Shown here in pieces: positions 19,284 through 28,096 of a stretch of 64,000 bases of DNA. The stretch's first letter is position 1. Each line of letters starts with the position of its first letter. Under the pieces are notes generated by a model. The model made no database searches and was not told the origin of the DNA. It saw only the letters and a list, made by a program, of their open reading frames with translations. Position numbers and translations under genes: made by a program. The stretch comes from Microcystis wesenbergii NRERC-220. Lineage in GTDB: Bacteria; Cyanobacteriota; Cyanobacteriia; Cyanobacteriales; Microcystaceae. Location: the NCBI RefSeq assembly GCF_032027425.1, contig NZ_JAVSJA010000001.1, forward strand, positions 2,865,501 through 2,929,500. Reading direction: 5' to 3'.

Positions 19284-20168
19284 TTAGATATACTCCACCT
19301 TTAATTCTAATTCTTCTAACAGTGACCGAGCAATTGGTTGCCAATTCAAAATTTGTCGGACATGAGTATTAGAAAGCTGTTGATCAAGTACCAGCCCATC
19401 TGCTAAGAGTCCAATTTGCTGGCGTGCTGCTTCCAGAGATTGTCCTTGAATTCGACCAGAAATACCGGCTGCTTGACTGGCTAAACGAGCAATTTCTCGT
19501 AAAGACAAAGAACATTCATCTACAACATTAAAAACCATTCCCCCTGGCGATTGTTCAATCACTTTAACATAACAACGCGCCAAATCTTCAACATGAACCA
19601 AAGCCCAGTGATTGTCTCCTGTCCCGACAAACTGCACTACCCCATTGCTTCTACCGCCGGCCACCAGTTGTCCCACCAGCCCTCCACCACGACCATAGAC
19701 CATCCCGGGACGCAAAACAACCGACCGCACCTGACGCTCTTTCGCCGCCAAAACCTGCTGTTCAATCTCTGAACGCCAAGCCATCAAAGGAATAGGATTA
19801 AGCGGCGGTTGTTCGTTAACATCTGAGTTAATATTGCCCAAAATCCAGGTTCCACTGGTGTAGATAAATGCCTTTCCTGTTCCACTCAAAGCTGACAACA
19901 TTTCCGTAACAGCGATGCGATCGCAATTCGGCATTTTCTCATCTTTCGTCGCTGCTGTATGAATCACTCCATCCACCTGACACAGCGCCTCTATCCACTT
20001 CAGCGGTTGGTGTAAATCTCCCCGCACTACTTCAATCCCAACAGCCTCTAAACTTTGAGCCGCTTGCTCTGAGCGAGCTAAACCGATAACCTGATGTCCG
20101 ACTGTTTGTAGGGACTCAGCTACGGTACTACCAATGTATCCGGTTGCTCCGGTGAGAAAAACTTTCAT
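19284..20168 (-). CDS. NAD-dependent epimerase-like SDR protein
   Basis: 294 residues. The nucleotide loop GATGYIG (residues 7-13) and GLARS follow the extended/atypical SDR pattern. DGVIHTAATKDEK and FIYTSGTWILG occupy the active-site strand. The usual catalytic Tyr-x-x-x-Lys is not at the standard place (Trp follows TSGT), as in atypical SDR groups, so true epimerase activity is doubtful. It is the first gene of a leftward operon with the ABC transporter. Its start is 40 bp from the divergent dehydrogenase at 20209, so the short gap must hold both promoters. Confidence 0.8.
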   Translation of the reverse strand: MKVFLTGATGYIGSTVAESLQTVGHQVIGLARSEQAAQSLEAVGIEVVRGDLHQPLKWIEALCQVDGVIHTAATKDEKMPNCDRIAVTEMLSALSGTGKAFIYTSGTWILGNINSDVNEQPPLNPIPLMAWRSEIEQQVLAAKERQVRSVVLRPGMVYGRGGGLVGQLVAGGRSNGVVQFVGTGDNHWALVHVEDLARCYVKVIEQSPGGMVFNVVDECSLSLREIARLASQAAGISGRIQGQSLEAARQQIGLLADGLVLDQQLSNTHVRQILNWQPIARSLLEELELKVEYI

Positions 20169-20208
20169 ATATTAGTAAATAATTTAACTTTTAACGGGAG
20201 ATCAACTC

Positions 20209-21324
20209 TTGGCAACGATCGCAATTTTTGGAGTAGGGGATATCGGTCAGTCGATTCTACGGGGTCTGGTGACCTATCCAGAAGTGAGCCGGATTTGGGC
20301 TTTCAGTCTGAATGTTCAGCGTCTTGAGTCTATAGTAGCCGATATCGCCACAATAGCCTATTATCGCGATCGCCACCTAGACATCCAGTTTCAATCCCTC
20401 GATTTACGCAATCTCCCTCTGCTCTCGGAAACTTTAGCCAAGAGCCGACCTGATGTAATCGTCAATACTACTACCCTACGAGCCTGGTGGGTGCCAATGC
20501 CATTTCCACCGGAAATCCAGCGTCAGTTACAACTAGAAGCACGCCAGGGTCCTTGGCTACCGCTTCATCTCACCTTGACCCTCAACCTGATGAAAGCGAG
20601 ACAGCAAGTACTCCCCAATACCCCGGTAGTGAATCTTGCTCTTCCCGATCTCGTCAATCCCGTTTTAAATCAACTCAATTTAGCTCCTACCTGTGGCGCA
20701 GGAAACTCTGAGTTTCTGCACGCAGCGATCGCCAATATCGTCTCTCGTCGTTTGGGAATTCCGCCCAAAGAAATCATCGTAGAAATGGTCGCCCATCATT
20801 TTCACTGTAATTATTTTTGGGGGAATTTAGCAGCGGTTGAATCTTTAGAAAATCGACCCTATTGGCTCAGGGTTTTTCATGGCGGAACCGATATTACGCC
20901 CGAACTAAATCCCCATACCTTGTTACAGTTGGCGGGACAACAACTTCCCCGCGGCCGAGTGATGGCGGTTCGGACAGGAGAATCGGCGGTGAAAAATATT
21001 ATGCGTTTAGTGAGGAATGATCCGACCCGAACTCATGTTTGCAGTCCCCTGGGTCATAGTGGGGGGTATGATGTTCGCTTGAGGTGCGCTTACCCTGAAG
21101 TTCTTTACCCACGCCATTTGTCTCTAGAAGCAGCCCAACAGATTGAAGCGCAAGGACTGATTGGCGATGGGATTGAATCGATTGAAGCGGACGGTGAAGT
21201 GATTTTTACTGACCAAGCAAGTGCTGCGATGAACCGAATTTTGGGATACGATTGTCCCAGACTTAATCCGGCGGATGCTCCGGCGCGGGCTGTTGAGTTG
21301 ATCGAACGTTTAGAAGCTGTTTGA
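20209..21324 (+). CDS. Rossmann-fold NAD(P) oxidoreductase, saccharopine-DH-like
   Basis: 371 residues starting with TTG after a GGGAG ribosome site. The N terminus has FGVGDIGQSILRGLV (GxGxxG loop) and PDVIVNTTTLRAW, as in saccharopine- and opine-dehydrogenase-like proteins. The C-terminal half is large (AHHFHCNYFWGN, HVCSPLGHSGGYDVRL) and not familiar to me. It could reduce an imine or carbonyl on an amino-acid-like substrate, but this is inference. Divergent from the transporter operon, it ends just before an IS5 remnant. Confidence 0.6.
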   Translation: MATIAIFGVGDIGQSILRGLVTYPEVSRIWAFSLNVQRLESIVADIATIAYYRDRHLDIQFQSLDLRNLPLLSETLAKSRPDVIVNTTTLRAWWVPMPFPPEIQRQLQLEARQGPWLPLHLTLTLNLMKARQQVLPNTPVVNLALPDLVNPVLNQLNLAPTCGAGNSEFLHAAIANIVSRRLGIPPKEIIVEMVAHHFHCNYFWGNLAAVESLENRPYWLRVFHGGTDITPELNPHTLLQLAGQQLPRGRVMAVRTGESAVKNIMRLVRNDPTRTHVCSPLGHSGGYDVRLRCAYPEVLYPRHLSLEAAQQIEAQGLIGDGIESIEADGEVIFTDQASAAMNRILGYDCPRLNPADAPARAVELIERLEAV

Positions 21325-21451
21325 AAAGTTAAAGGAATGCCTAACCAGCTTGAGATTTAGGCTTTAATCGTCGAACCATTAAATGTACCATAGCAGCAAA
21401 AATCATCATTTCGCTAGTCGTGGGCAAAAATTCATAATCTTTACCTAAAAT

Positions 21452-21517
21452 GTCGGATGAATGCCCCCGCTACATTTTTCGACAAGATACTCACCTTTGC
21501 GGGGGATGAAATCCGAC
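21452..21517. repeat. Hairpin with 19-bp arms
   Basis: GTCGGATGAATGCCCCCGC (21452-21470) pairs with GCGGGGGATGAAATCCGAC (21499-21517) apart from a few mismatches, around a 28-base loop. It lies inside the IS5 remnant where coding sequence is missing, so it may be a separate small insertion or a transposon-end hairpin. Confidence 0.7.
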
Positions 21518-21524
21518 CAGAATA

Positions 21525-21650
21525 AGCTGTTCGTAATTTAAATTGCTTGTTGAGACGAGGCACTCTTGCACTCTTGCACTCTTGCAACAGTAAAGGGATT
21601 GGGGGAGGTTCGGCTAATCTAAGAATAAGCGGTTTAAATGCGTCTTAGCT
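21525..21650. repeat. MITE copy 2, 126 bp
   Basis: Ends AGCTGTTCGTAATTTAAATT and, read inward, AGCTAAGACGCATTTAAACC, flanked by TA (21523-21524, 21651-21652). It is in the opposite orientation to copy 1. The middle holds a CACTCTTG repeat in place of TGCCTCT. It interrupts the IS5 remnant. Confidence 0.87.
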
Positions 21651-22037
21651 TATCAATCCCATCGTATCGACTAAAATCGTTCGCTTGCGTCCTTTGACCT
21701 TCTTGCCGCCATCAAAACTGATGTCTTCTCCACCACTTGCCGTTTTCACTGATTGACTATCGACACGAACCGCGCTCGGTTGGGCATTTCTTCCTGCTTG
21801 TAGCCGCACCATCACTCGCAATTCATCGTTTAGTCTCTGCCAAGTGCCATCTGCTTCCCAATCCCGAAAATAGGTGTAAACACTCTGCCATTTTGGCAGG
21901 TCATGGGGTTCTAAAATTTGCCACTGGTCAACTGTGAGGTCTGTGTCGTATGATAGTCCTATCATTTTTGGGGTCTCCTTTTAGACCCTTCTACTCTACA
22001 ACCATCTTTTCAAATAGGTTCTTGGAAAAATATCACG

Positions 22038-23159
22038 ATGAGTGCTGAGGTAAATTTATTTTCGCCCGTCAAGCTCGGTACATACACCCTGCGAAACCGA
22101 ATTGTGATGGCTCCTTTAACGCGCAATCGAGCCGGACTGGGAAACACTTGTGGACCCCTCAATGCTCTCTACTACGCGCAACGGTCTTCCGCTGGCTTGA
22201 TTATTGCTGAGGCTTCCCAAATTTCTCCTCAAGGAGTGGGATTTCCCCATACCCCAGGAATCCATTCAGTCGAACAAGTCGAGGGATGGAAACTGGTAAC
22301 GCAAGCTGTCCATGAGCGAGGAGGGTTAATTTTTCTTCAACTATGGCACGTTGGGCGCATTTCCCATCCTGACTTGCAACCTCACGGTCATCTACCTGTT
22401 GCTCCGAGTGCGATTGCCGCAACTATTGGTATGGCTTCTACAGAGGACGGAGAGCGCCCGTTTGTTACCCCTCGCGCCCTGGAAATTGAAGAGATTCCTG
22501 GGATTATTCAAGATTATCGTCATGCGGCTAAGAATGCTATTGAGGCTGGATTTGACGGTGTGGAAATTCATAGCGCTAATGGCTATTTGCTGGATCAGTT
22601 TCTGCAAGATGGTTCAAATCAACGGACAGATTGCTATGGCGGTTCCTTGGAGAATCGCGCTCGCTTACTCATGGAAGTAACGGAAGCAGTTGTCGAGATC
22701 TGGGGTAGCGATCGGGTGGGAGTTCGCCTTTCCCCAAGTAATCATTATTACAGTATGTTTGATTCCAACCCTCAAGCCTTGTTTAGTTATGTGGTCAAGA
22801 CTCTCAATAATTTTGATCTTGCTTATCTACATTTGATTGAACCCCGATCAAATACGGATGCTTTTAATCGCTGGGTTCAACGAGATATCGACCCCAACGA
22901 ACCGGAAGTGGGGTTGCCCTGTCGCTACTTCCGTCCTCTTTTTAAGGGGACGATTATTTCAGCAGGAGGTTACGATAAGGATCTCGGAAACACTGTTTTA
23001 GCCGCCGGATATGCCGATCTCATTGCTTACGGTAGGCTCTTTATTTCTAACCCAGACTTACCTGAAAAATTTGCTCTAAATGTCCACTTAAATTCTTATA
23101 ATCGAGCAACATTTTTTGGTGGAGATGCTACAGGCTATACTGACTATCCATTCAGCTAA
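22038..23159 (+). CDS. Old Yellow Enzyme-type NADH:flavin oxidoreductase
   Basis: 373 residues. RNRIVMAPLTRNRAG (FMN site), LQLWHVGRISHPD, GFDGVEIHSANGYLLDQFL (substrate-anion His and Asn), TDCYGGSLENRARLLMEV and ISAGGYDKDLGN (phosphate site) give a typical NemA/OYE enzyme. It reduces activated C=C bonds in an FMN-dependent way with NAD(P)H. Ser-Ala replaces the usual Gly-Ala in the HxAN segment, which is tolerated. It is flanked by IS remnants on both sides, so its link to the rest of the cluster rests on position alone. Confidence 0.9.
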   Translation: MSAEVNLFSPVKLGTYTLRNRIVMAPLTRNRAGLGNTCGPLNALYYAQRSSAGLIIAEASQISPQGVGFPHTPGIHSVEQVEGWKLVTQAVHERGGLIFLQLWHVGRISHPDLQPHGHLPVAPSAIAATIGMASTEDGERPFVTPRALEIEEIPGIIQDYRHAAKNAIEAGFDGVEIHSANGYLLDQFLQDGSNQRTDCYGGSLENRARLLMEVTEAVVEIWGSDRVGVRLSPSNHYYSMFDSNPQALFSYVVKTLNNFDLAYLHLIEPRSNTDAFNRWVQRDIDPNEPEVGLPCRYFRPLFKGTIISAGGYDKDLGNTVLAAGYADLIAYGRLFISNPDLPEKFALNVHLNSYNRATFFGGDATGYTDYPFS

Positions 23160-23331
23160 TAATCGGGAAAAATCAAAAACCAGGGCGAAGGTAGAACACG
23201 TCTTTGGAACATGGGTAATGAGTATGGGGGGAAAATTGATGGACATCTCCAAAAAATGGCCAGATCAGACAGTGATGCAATTCAGACTTGAATTGGCCTT
23301 TTATTTGTATGAAAGCTTGGTTTTTAAGTGA
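23160..23331 (+). pseudogene. C-terminal fragment of an IS5-family transposase
   Basis: The reading through NREKSKTRAKVEHVFGTW and MGGKLMDISKKW up to a stop at 23331 matches the last 50 residues of IS5-type transposases (R-x-x-V-E-x-x-F-G). It begins right after the OYE stop codon, so the rest of the element is gone. Confidence 0.7.
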
Positions 23332-23572
23332 ATCAAGTCGAGTTAATAAAACACGCATATCAATATCACCTAGTTCGGATAGTTCTAAAGATTCTATTTT
23401 TAAATCTTCAACTTGAGGGAAAATATTTAAAAACTTTCTCTTTATTATCTCGAACGTATCGGGATATTTGTGATAAGTAGAGTTCTTGCATAATTAGGGT
23501 TTGCTGGAAAAGTTTGTTGGTGGGGTTAGGAGTCAGTAGCCGGTCGTCAGGCTTCGGCCGAAGCCTGGCTCC
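23332..23572. other. Degenerate spacer
   Basis: No intact gene. Read leftward, two short frame-disrupted stretches look like a decayed coding sequence (ISRYVRDNKEKVFKYFP, then LELSELGDIDMRVLLTRL). At about 23480 there is GAGTTCTTGCATAATT, similar to the ends of the neighbouring IS5 element. A GGCTTCGGCCGAAGCC palindrome lies at about 23550. Confidence 0.45.
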
Positions 23573-23739
23573 CTGACAGGGGGACAAGCAAGCTGAAAAG
23601 CTTATGTAGCATGGAATACAGACACAGACTCCCAAAAAAGATCAGTCATATTTACCATATATGACCTAAATAACGAAAATGATAAGTGAACTATACCAGA
23701 AAGTGTGAGAAAATGAACTGGGACGAGCCAGATATCTAC
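23573..23739 (+). mobile_element. Truncated IS4-type left end
   Basis: Matches the first 165 or so bases of the IS4-type element at 1977, from CTGACAGGGGGACAAGC to GCCAGATATCTAC. It is cut by the IS5 insertion at 23742; no transposase gene remains. Confidence 0.85.
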
Positions 23740-23741
23740 TA

Positions 23742-24957
23742 GAACTCTTGCAAATTAATTATATGTTATAATGATGGTTTAACTAATTTTTTTGGGAAAA
23801 TTAGTTAACCAGTACATTCGTCCTGAATGAAAACTTGAAGTTTAACTTTTAACTCAAAACTCTTTAGATATGCTTTAATTTGGTTATCAAAACCTCTTTA
23901 TTTAAGCGGCACAAACTATCTCAATTTTTATAATTGAGAATAAATTCTCCTTGACTTGATTAATCTTTAGGCAACTTTTAAGAAGCTGCTATACCTATCC
24001 CTAACTCACAGTTATAAATAGCCGCCAACAAGTTAACTCTTAAACTATATCTTCGACGACGATTCCGATATTTACAGGATAAGATTTTAAAGATTTTGAG
24101 TTTCCTATTTATAGGTTCAATGATAATCCTTTCTTTGGCTAAAGCCTTGTTATACTCTTTTTCTAACTCTGTTAATTTTCTATTTTTCGATTTCTTTTTC
24201 GGTGTATAACTATTACTATGGTATGCAGCTATTCCCTGATAACCACTGTCTTCTATGCTGGTAGTTAAAGGATGAAAACGAACTCGACTTTTTTTAAATA
24301 AACTAAAATCATGACCGCTGCCTTTCCCACAAAAGACACAGATAATTTCCTCTGTATTTTGATCAGCTACTAATTGGGATTTTAAAGTATGATAACCTCT
24401 TTTACCCCCCAAAAAATCTTTCTGTTTCTTTTGGGGGCGTTCAATGGGAGTTTCCGTTACATCCATTACCGTTACGACCGGTATCTCTGCTTGATTGAGT
24501 AAAGCTTTTTTTCCTTTTAAACGGAAGTTTCCCGATTGTAAAAGCATTTTTTCCGTCTTATTTACAATCCGACCTATAGTTGATTCTGATAGTTCCCAGC
24601 TTGTACCAATGTGAAAATATGTTCTATATTCTCGCCAATATTCTAACGTTACTAAAACTTGTTCTTCTATAGATAGTTTAGGTTTCGGTCCCCTTTTAGA
24701 TGGTGAATTAGAGTCGGCTTCAACACTTTTTACTGATTCTACCATCTTTCTATAGGTTTGTTTATACACACCGAAACGGCGTTTGAACTGTTCAGCTGAT
24801 AAGTTTTGATAATCCATATTTTTGCTAATAAATATAGCAAAAGTATAGATGATTTCCTGACCTAAGATCACATTTTATTCTTTTTTCAACTTCAATCTAA
24901 AAATCGAGAAAAAAGCAAAACCTTATATTATACCATAAAAAAATTATGCAAGAGGTC
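23742..24957 (-). mobile_element. IS5-family element (ISL2/IS1031-like)
   Basis: The ends read GAACTCTTGCAAATTAATT and, inward, GACCTCTTGCATAATTTTT. It is flanked by TA (23740-23741, 24958-24959). It is 1216 bp with one transposase gene. Confidence 0.75.
23978..24817 (-). CDS. IS5-family (DDE_4 type) transposase
   Basis: The ATG at 24817 gives about 279 residues (an upstream start at 24871 would add 18). An N-terminal helix-turn-helix (EQVLVTLEYWREYRTYFHIG, ELSESTIGRIVNKTE) precedes the catalytic region PVVTVMDVTETPIERP, GGKRGYHTLKSQLVAD, TSIEDSGYQGI and AKERIIIEPINRKLKIFKIL. The three acidic positions are present and no frameshift is seen, so the transposase looks intact. Confidence 0.8.
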   Translation of the reverse strand: MDYQNLSAEQFKRRFGVYKQTYRKMVESVKSVEADSNSPSKRGPKPKLSIEEQVLVTLEYWREYRTYFHIGTSWELSESTIGRIVNKTEKMLLQSGNFRLKGKKALLNQAEIPVVTVMDVTETPIERPQKKQKDFLGGKRGYHTLKSQLVADQNTEEIICVFCGKGSGHDFSLFKKSRVRFHPLTTSIEDSGYQGIAAYHSNSYTPKKKSKNRKLTELEKEYNKALAKERIIIEPINRKLKIFKILSCKYRNRRRRYSLRVNLLAAIYNCELGIGIAAS

Positions 24958-24959
24958 TA

Positions 24960-25303
24960 TTAAGCTTCTCGAATGGCAAGCCCAACTTGCTGCCCAACAT
25001 TTTGAAAAGACGGGGGAGATTACCGTCATCGTTCAAGATAATCATCCCATTCATACAAGTAAGCAAGTCAGAGAATATTGGGATAAGTGGCAGCAGCAGG
25101 GATTATTTTTCTTTCAACTGCCCAAATATTCCTCTGAAATGAATCTTATTGCAACTGAATGGCATCAATTGAAAACTCACGAACTGGCAGGTCAAATTTT
25201 TCCCGATGAGGACGATTTAGCGATCGCTGTTAAACAAGGGATCGAAGCTCGCGCTCAAAAAGGAGGATACGAAACTCACTGTTTTAAGTTTAATTCTGCC
25301 TAG
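24960..25303 (+). pseudogene. C-terminal fragment of an IS630-type transposase (third type)
   Basis: The frame without a start codon runs to a stop at 25301-25303. It encodes ITVIVQDNHPIHTSKQVREY and PKYSSEMNLIATEWHQLK, the second aspartate and the glutamate region of an IS630 DDE domain. It differs from types A and B. The 5' part was lost before the IS5 element landed next to it. Confidence 0.75.
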
Positions 25304-25362
25304 CTACTTAAGTCGTCCACACAACAAAAGACGGAGATGATAAAATCTTCAATAGAAATCAT
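25300..25362 (-). pseudogene. N-terminal fragment of an IS982-type transposase
   Basis: The ATG at 25362 opens MISIEDFIISVFCCVDDL, the typical start of IS982 transposases. The reading is cut after 20 codons where it meets the IS630 fragment. Upstream sequence (to about 25450) could be the IS982 terminal region. Confidence 0.55.
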
Positions 25363-25698
25363 AGGTTTCACTAGGGCTAGAGGGTTGATACTTCTAGGAT
25401 GACTGAGTGAGACCTTTCTTTGCCACTTTTTTTCTTTGTTGCACACGGGATTATATAGACAATTCTCAAAAACCGATGCTACTATGAACATATCTTGACC
25501 ACTATTCCTTAAGCGATAACCAAGCTCAACGGGTCGTGTTGCCAGAAAAAGTATGGGCTTCGGCCGTGAGATCAGGCTTCGACGGTGAGATCAGCGTTCG
25601 ACCGAGCGTTCGACAAAAGCTCACGCGGCTCGACTGAGCTCGCCGAACGTCCGAAGTCTCACGCCGAAGTCCGAACCGCCGAACGGTCTTAGGAACTA

Positions 25699-25800
25699 GG
25701 ACGGATGCCGGTGGAGGGAAGGTAAGACTGGCTATCTTTCGGGGTAGAAAGCGCATCCCATTGAAGCAGGAAGCTCTCAACGACCTTGAGAGTAGTTCAC
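25699..25800 (+). other. Orphan right end of an IS200/IS605-type (TnpB) element
   Basis: GAAAGCGCATCCCATTGAAG, then GCAGGAAGCTC and a small hairpin CTCAACGACCTTGAGAG, then TAGTTCAC, is the pattern that follows tnpB genes in cyanobacterial IS605/IS1341 elements. In active elements this region gives the guide-like RNA of TnpB. No tnpB remains here. The 150 bases before it are GC-rich palindromic repeats built on GCTTCGGC and GTTCGAC units. Confidence 0.55.
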
Positions 25801-25885
25801 AATGAGGTTCTACTTCTTAGTTCAAGCAAAATAACGATCACCTTGTACTCGAACAAAACCGTTACCAAGAAGATGTATGACCTAA

Positions 25886-26668
25886 ATGCCATGTCCTGAG
25901 TATAAATCTACCCATATTCGTAAAATTGGTTACCTAGTTCCTAACTTGTATGTGGCCACTCGACCTAATTATCCAGAGGCTCTATTTCAAGAGATAATAA
26001 ACCGCGTTCCTCTTCCTCGCGATCGAGCTTTAGATTTGGGAGCGGGAACGGGTTTATCAACTTTACCTTTGTGTCCTTGGTTTAACCAAGTTCTAGCTGT
26101 CGAACCGAATGAAGGAATGGCTGCTAAGTTGCGGAATTTGTCCCCCAAAATAGAAGTTCGACAATGCAGCATTGAAGAATTCAGTGAAAGACCTGAAAGT
26201 ATTGACCTGATTACGCTGGGAAATGTACTCTATTGGGTTGATCGCTCTGTGGTGGAAAAAAAAGTCCTAAACTGGCTTCGCCAAGAAGGCATCTTTGCTG
26301 CTTATCGTTATGGAGTCCCTCGTCCTCCTGAAACGATACGAGGCATTTTAGAAACTGAGTTAACCGAACGTTGGCATTCATTTCGACATCCTCGACTTTT
26401 AGATGAGGATTATTCTCGTCGGTTTATTGCTGAGCAATCTGAACTTAAAGCAATTCAGGTTTTGACGGTTCCTCATGTGATTTTCTGGGATACTCAACAA
26501 CTGATCGGTTATTTTTGTAGCACATCCTATTGCTCAGCTTACGTAAAAACGCTGGCCAATCCCGAACAATACGTTACCGACTTAGAAAGCAAGATTAGTG
26601 ATACTATAGGTTATAGTTCTTTTCCAGTAGATTTCAGTCTGGAACTGATAATTGCTCAGAAGAAGTAA
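25886..26668 (+). CDS. Class I SAM-dependent methyltransferase
   Basis: 260 residues. Motif I DLGAGTGLSTLPL (about 49-61), acidic AVEPNEGM (about 74-81), and DLITLGNVLYWVD (motif II/III) mark a Rossmann-type methyltransferase. The C-terminal half resembles the small-molecule/UbiE-like group. The target atom cannot be read. It is 32 bp upstream of the TauD-type oxygenase on the same strand, so the two are probably co-transcribed. GTG or ATG starts closer to 25886 fit; the given ATG is the most upstream. Confidence 0.83.
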   Translation: MPCPEYKSTHIRKIGYLVPNLYVATRPNYPEALFQEIINRVPLPRDRALDLGAGTGLSTLPLCPWFNQVLAVEPNEGMAAKLRNLSPKIEVRQCSIEEFSERPESIDLITLGNVLYWVDRSVVEKKVLNWLRQEGIFAAYRYGVPRPPETIRGILETELTERWHSFRHPRLLDEDYSRRFIAEQSELKAIQVLTVPHVIFWDTQQLIGYFCSTSYCSAYVKTLANPEQYVTDLESKISDTIGYSSFPVDFSLELIIAQKK

Positions 26669-26700
26669 AACTTTTTTCTTTGATTTAGCAAGGTTTATTT

Positions 26701-27714
26701 ATGTATATTGACCCTGTTTATTTGACGAAAGAACAGCTTGTTGTTTCCCTCACTGATAGTTCTGAAGTTGATCGAGTTGATATTGTTGAAGAGATCGCCA
26801 CAAAATTAACAACTTATCAAGTTGCAGTCCTTCGCTCGTCTTCAGAAAATAAATTTAATTTAGCCTCTCTCAAAAATGTATTAGGAGAAGAATTTCCCTA
26901 TGATTCTCCTTCCTCGGAAAAAGTCTATCTGCAAGCAGAAACAGATAAAAATCACTTTTTGTTAACCTACGATCCCAGGGCTATTTCCTATCAGGTTGCA
27001 CTCAATTCTCGTGGTTCGCTCTCTCTCCATACAGATGGAACAACTTCTTCCTCTATTACGCCAGTATTTATCGTATTTTGTCATCTTTCTCACCCTCAAT
27101 CTGGAGGATTAACCCGTGTGGCTGGGGGAGCTAGACTTGTACATTTTTTGGCTCGGTATTATCCCGAAGAGTTTTTAGCATTATGTCAACCCAATTGCGT
27201 CATTTCCCAAATCGCAGATGGTAGCCGCAGCAAAGAACATACGGTTTTTGAAATTCAAGATAATCAAATCTTCATTTATTATCGAAACGACCAGACCAGA
27301 CAAATGCTTCCTCAAGCAGGAAAAAATTACCATCGAGTTCAAAAAGGTTTAGAAATTATCGCTCATTATCTGCAACAAGAAAGTAATTATATCCGACTTA
27401 ATGCCTACGCCAATGAAGTTATTATTATTCCCAATCAATCAACTCTGCACGGACGAGATGAGTATGTCGATGGGGAGGGTCAAGTCAGACAGGTTCAAGG
27501 GGTGATGTATTCAGGAAAACAGGCGAACAAGCGACTTCCTCAAGGGATTAAACCCGTACCCGGAACTCATCTTGATCGTCTAGTTGAACGCCTATCGACC
27601 TTGAGGAGGGAAGAACATTCAGCCTTAAAACTCGAACCCAAAGATTTTGCTGAAATTCTCGACTGGGAATCTTGGGCAAATTTAGTTTGTCGCATCCCTT
27701 ATACTTATCAGTGA
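26701..27714 (+). CDS. TauD/clavaminate-synthase-like Fe(II)/2-OG oxygenase
   Basis: 337 residues. SLSLHTDGTTSSSITPVF gives the first His and Asp of the iron triad. NQSTLHGRDEYVD gives the distal His, with Arg following for 2-oxoglutarate. SGGLTRVAGGARLVHFLARY is typical of this family. The enzyme should hydroxylate, desaturate or cyclise a small amide or amino-acid-like substrate in the cytoplasm. It is paired with the upstream methyltransferase. A second oxygenase of a different family is at 33951. Confidence 0.83.
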   Translation: MYIDPVYLTKEQLVVSLTDSSEVDRVDIVEEIATKLTTYQVAVLRSSSENKFNLASLKNVLGEEFPYDSPSSEKVYLQAETDKNHFLLTYDPRAISYQVALNSRGSLSLHTDGTTSSSITPVFIVFCHLSHPQSGGLTRVAGGARLVHFLARYYPEEFLALCQPNCVISQIADGSRSKEHTVFEIQDNQIFIYYRNDQTRQMLPQAGKNYHRVQKGLEIIAHYLQQESNYIRLNAYANEVIIIPNQSTLHGRDEYVDGEGQVRQVQGVMYSGKQANKRLPQGIKPVPGTHLDRLVERLSTLRREEHSALKLEPKDFAEILDWESWANLVCRIPYTYQ

Positions 27715-28096
27715 TAAGCTGTAAGTAACTCATTGCAATTAAATATAAAACACAGGCTAGAATCCTGTTCCACTTAAATGCTTATGAGCTTATAATCAGG
27801 GACAACTGAAGTCGCTACTAAGCTGTTAAGCATCTAAATTGGTCTATGGGGATAAGGGAACAGGGAACAGGGAACGGTGAACAGTACGGGTTATCTGCTT
27901 TTTTAGCTAACTTAACAATACCCAGTTTAAATGCGTCTTAGCTTACTAACTAGGAAATTTGTCAACTGGATTTTCTCAGGTAGATTTAGCATAAGATATT
28001 AGATATTTGATGCTAATATTCTACTTGGACTGGGTTGACAATTCCCTTTAAGTTGCTATAATCAATCTTGGCATTTTTCATTTTCTTCTACTTGTA
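27715..28096. other. Spacer with MITE remnant
   Basis: Non-coding. It holds AACAGGGAACAGGGAACGG heptamer-type repeats (about 27863-27885) and the right end of the MITE family (AGTTTAAATGCGTCTTAGCT, 27923-27942, followed by TA). The left part of that MITE is missing. A promoter for the NADAR-containing operon presumably lies in the last 100 bases; no clear boxes are seen. Confidence 0.55.

Larger units (their letters stand above)
21341..21965 (-). pseudogene. IS5-type transposase remnant, split by MITE copy 2
   Basis: The 5' piece (21965-21653) has LTVDQWQILEPHDLPKWQ, VRVDSQSVKTASGGED and GRKRTILVDTMGLI, the IS5/IS427 N-terminal and first DDE aspartate. The 3' piece (about 21440-21341) encodes DYEFLPTTSEMMIFAAM and ends at 21341. 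A MITE (21525-21650) and a hairpin (21452-21517) lie between, and the middle of the gene is missing. It is non-functional. Confidence 0.82.

Noticed and set aside
19284-20168. UDP-sugar epimerase function for the SDR protein
   Set aside because: The Tyr-x-x-x-Lys pair is not at the usual position and no sugar-nucleotide genes are near.
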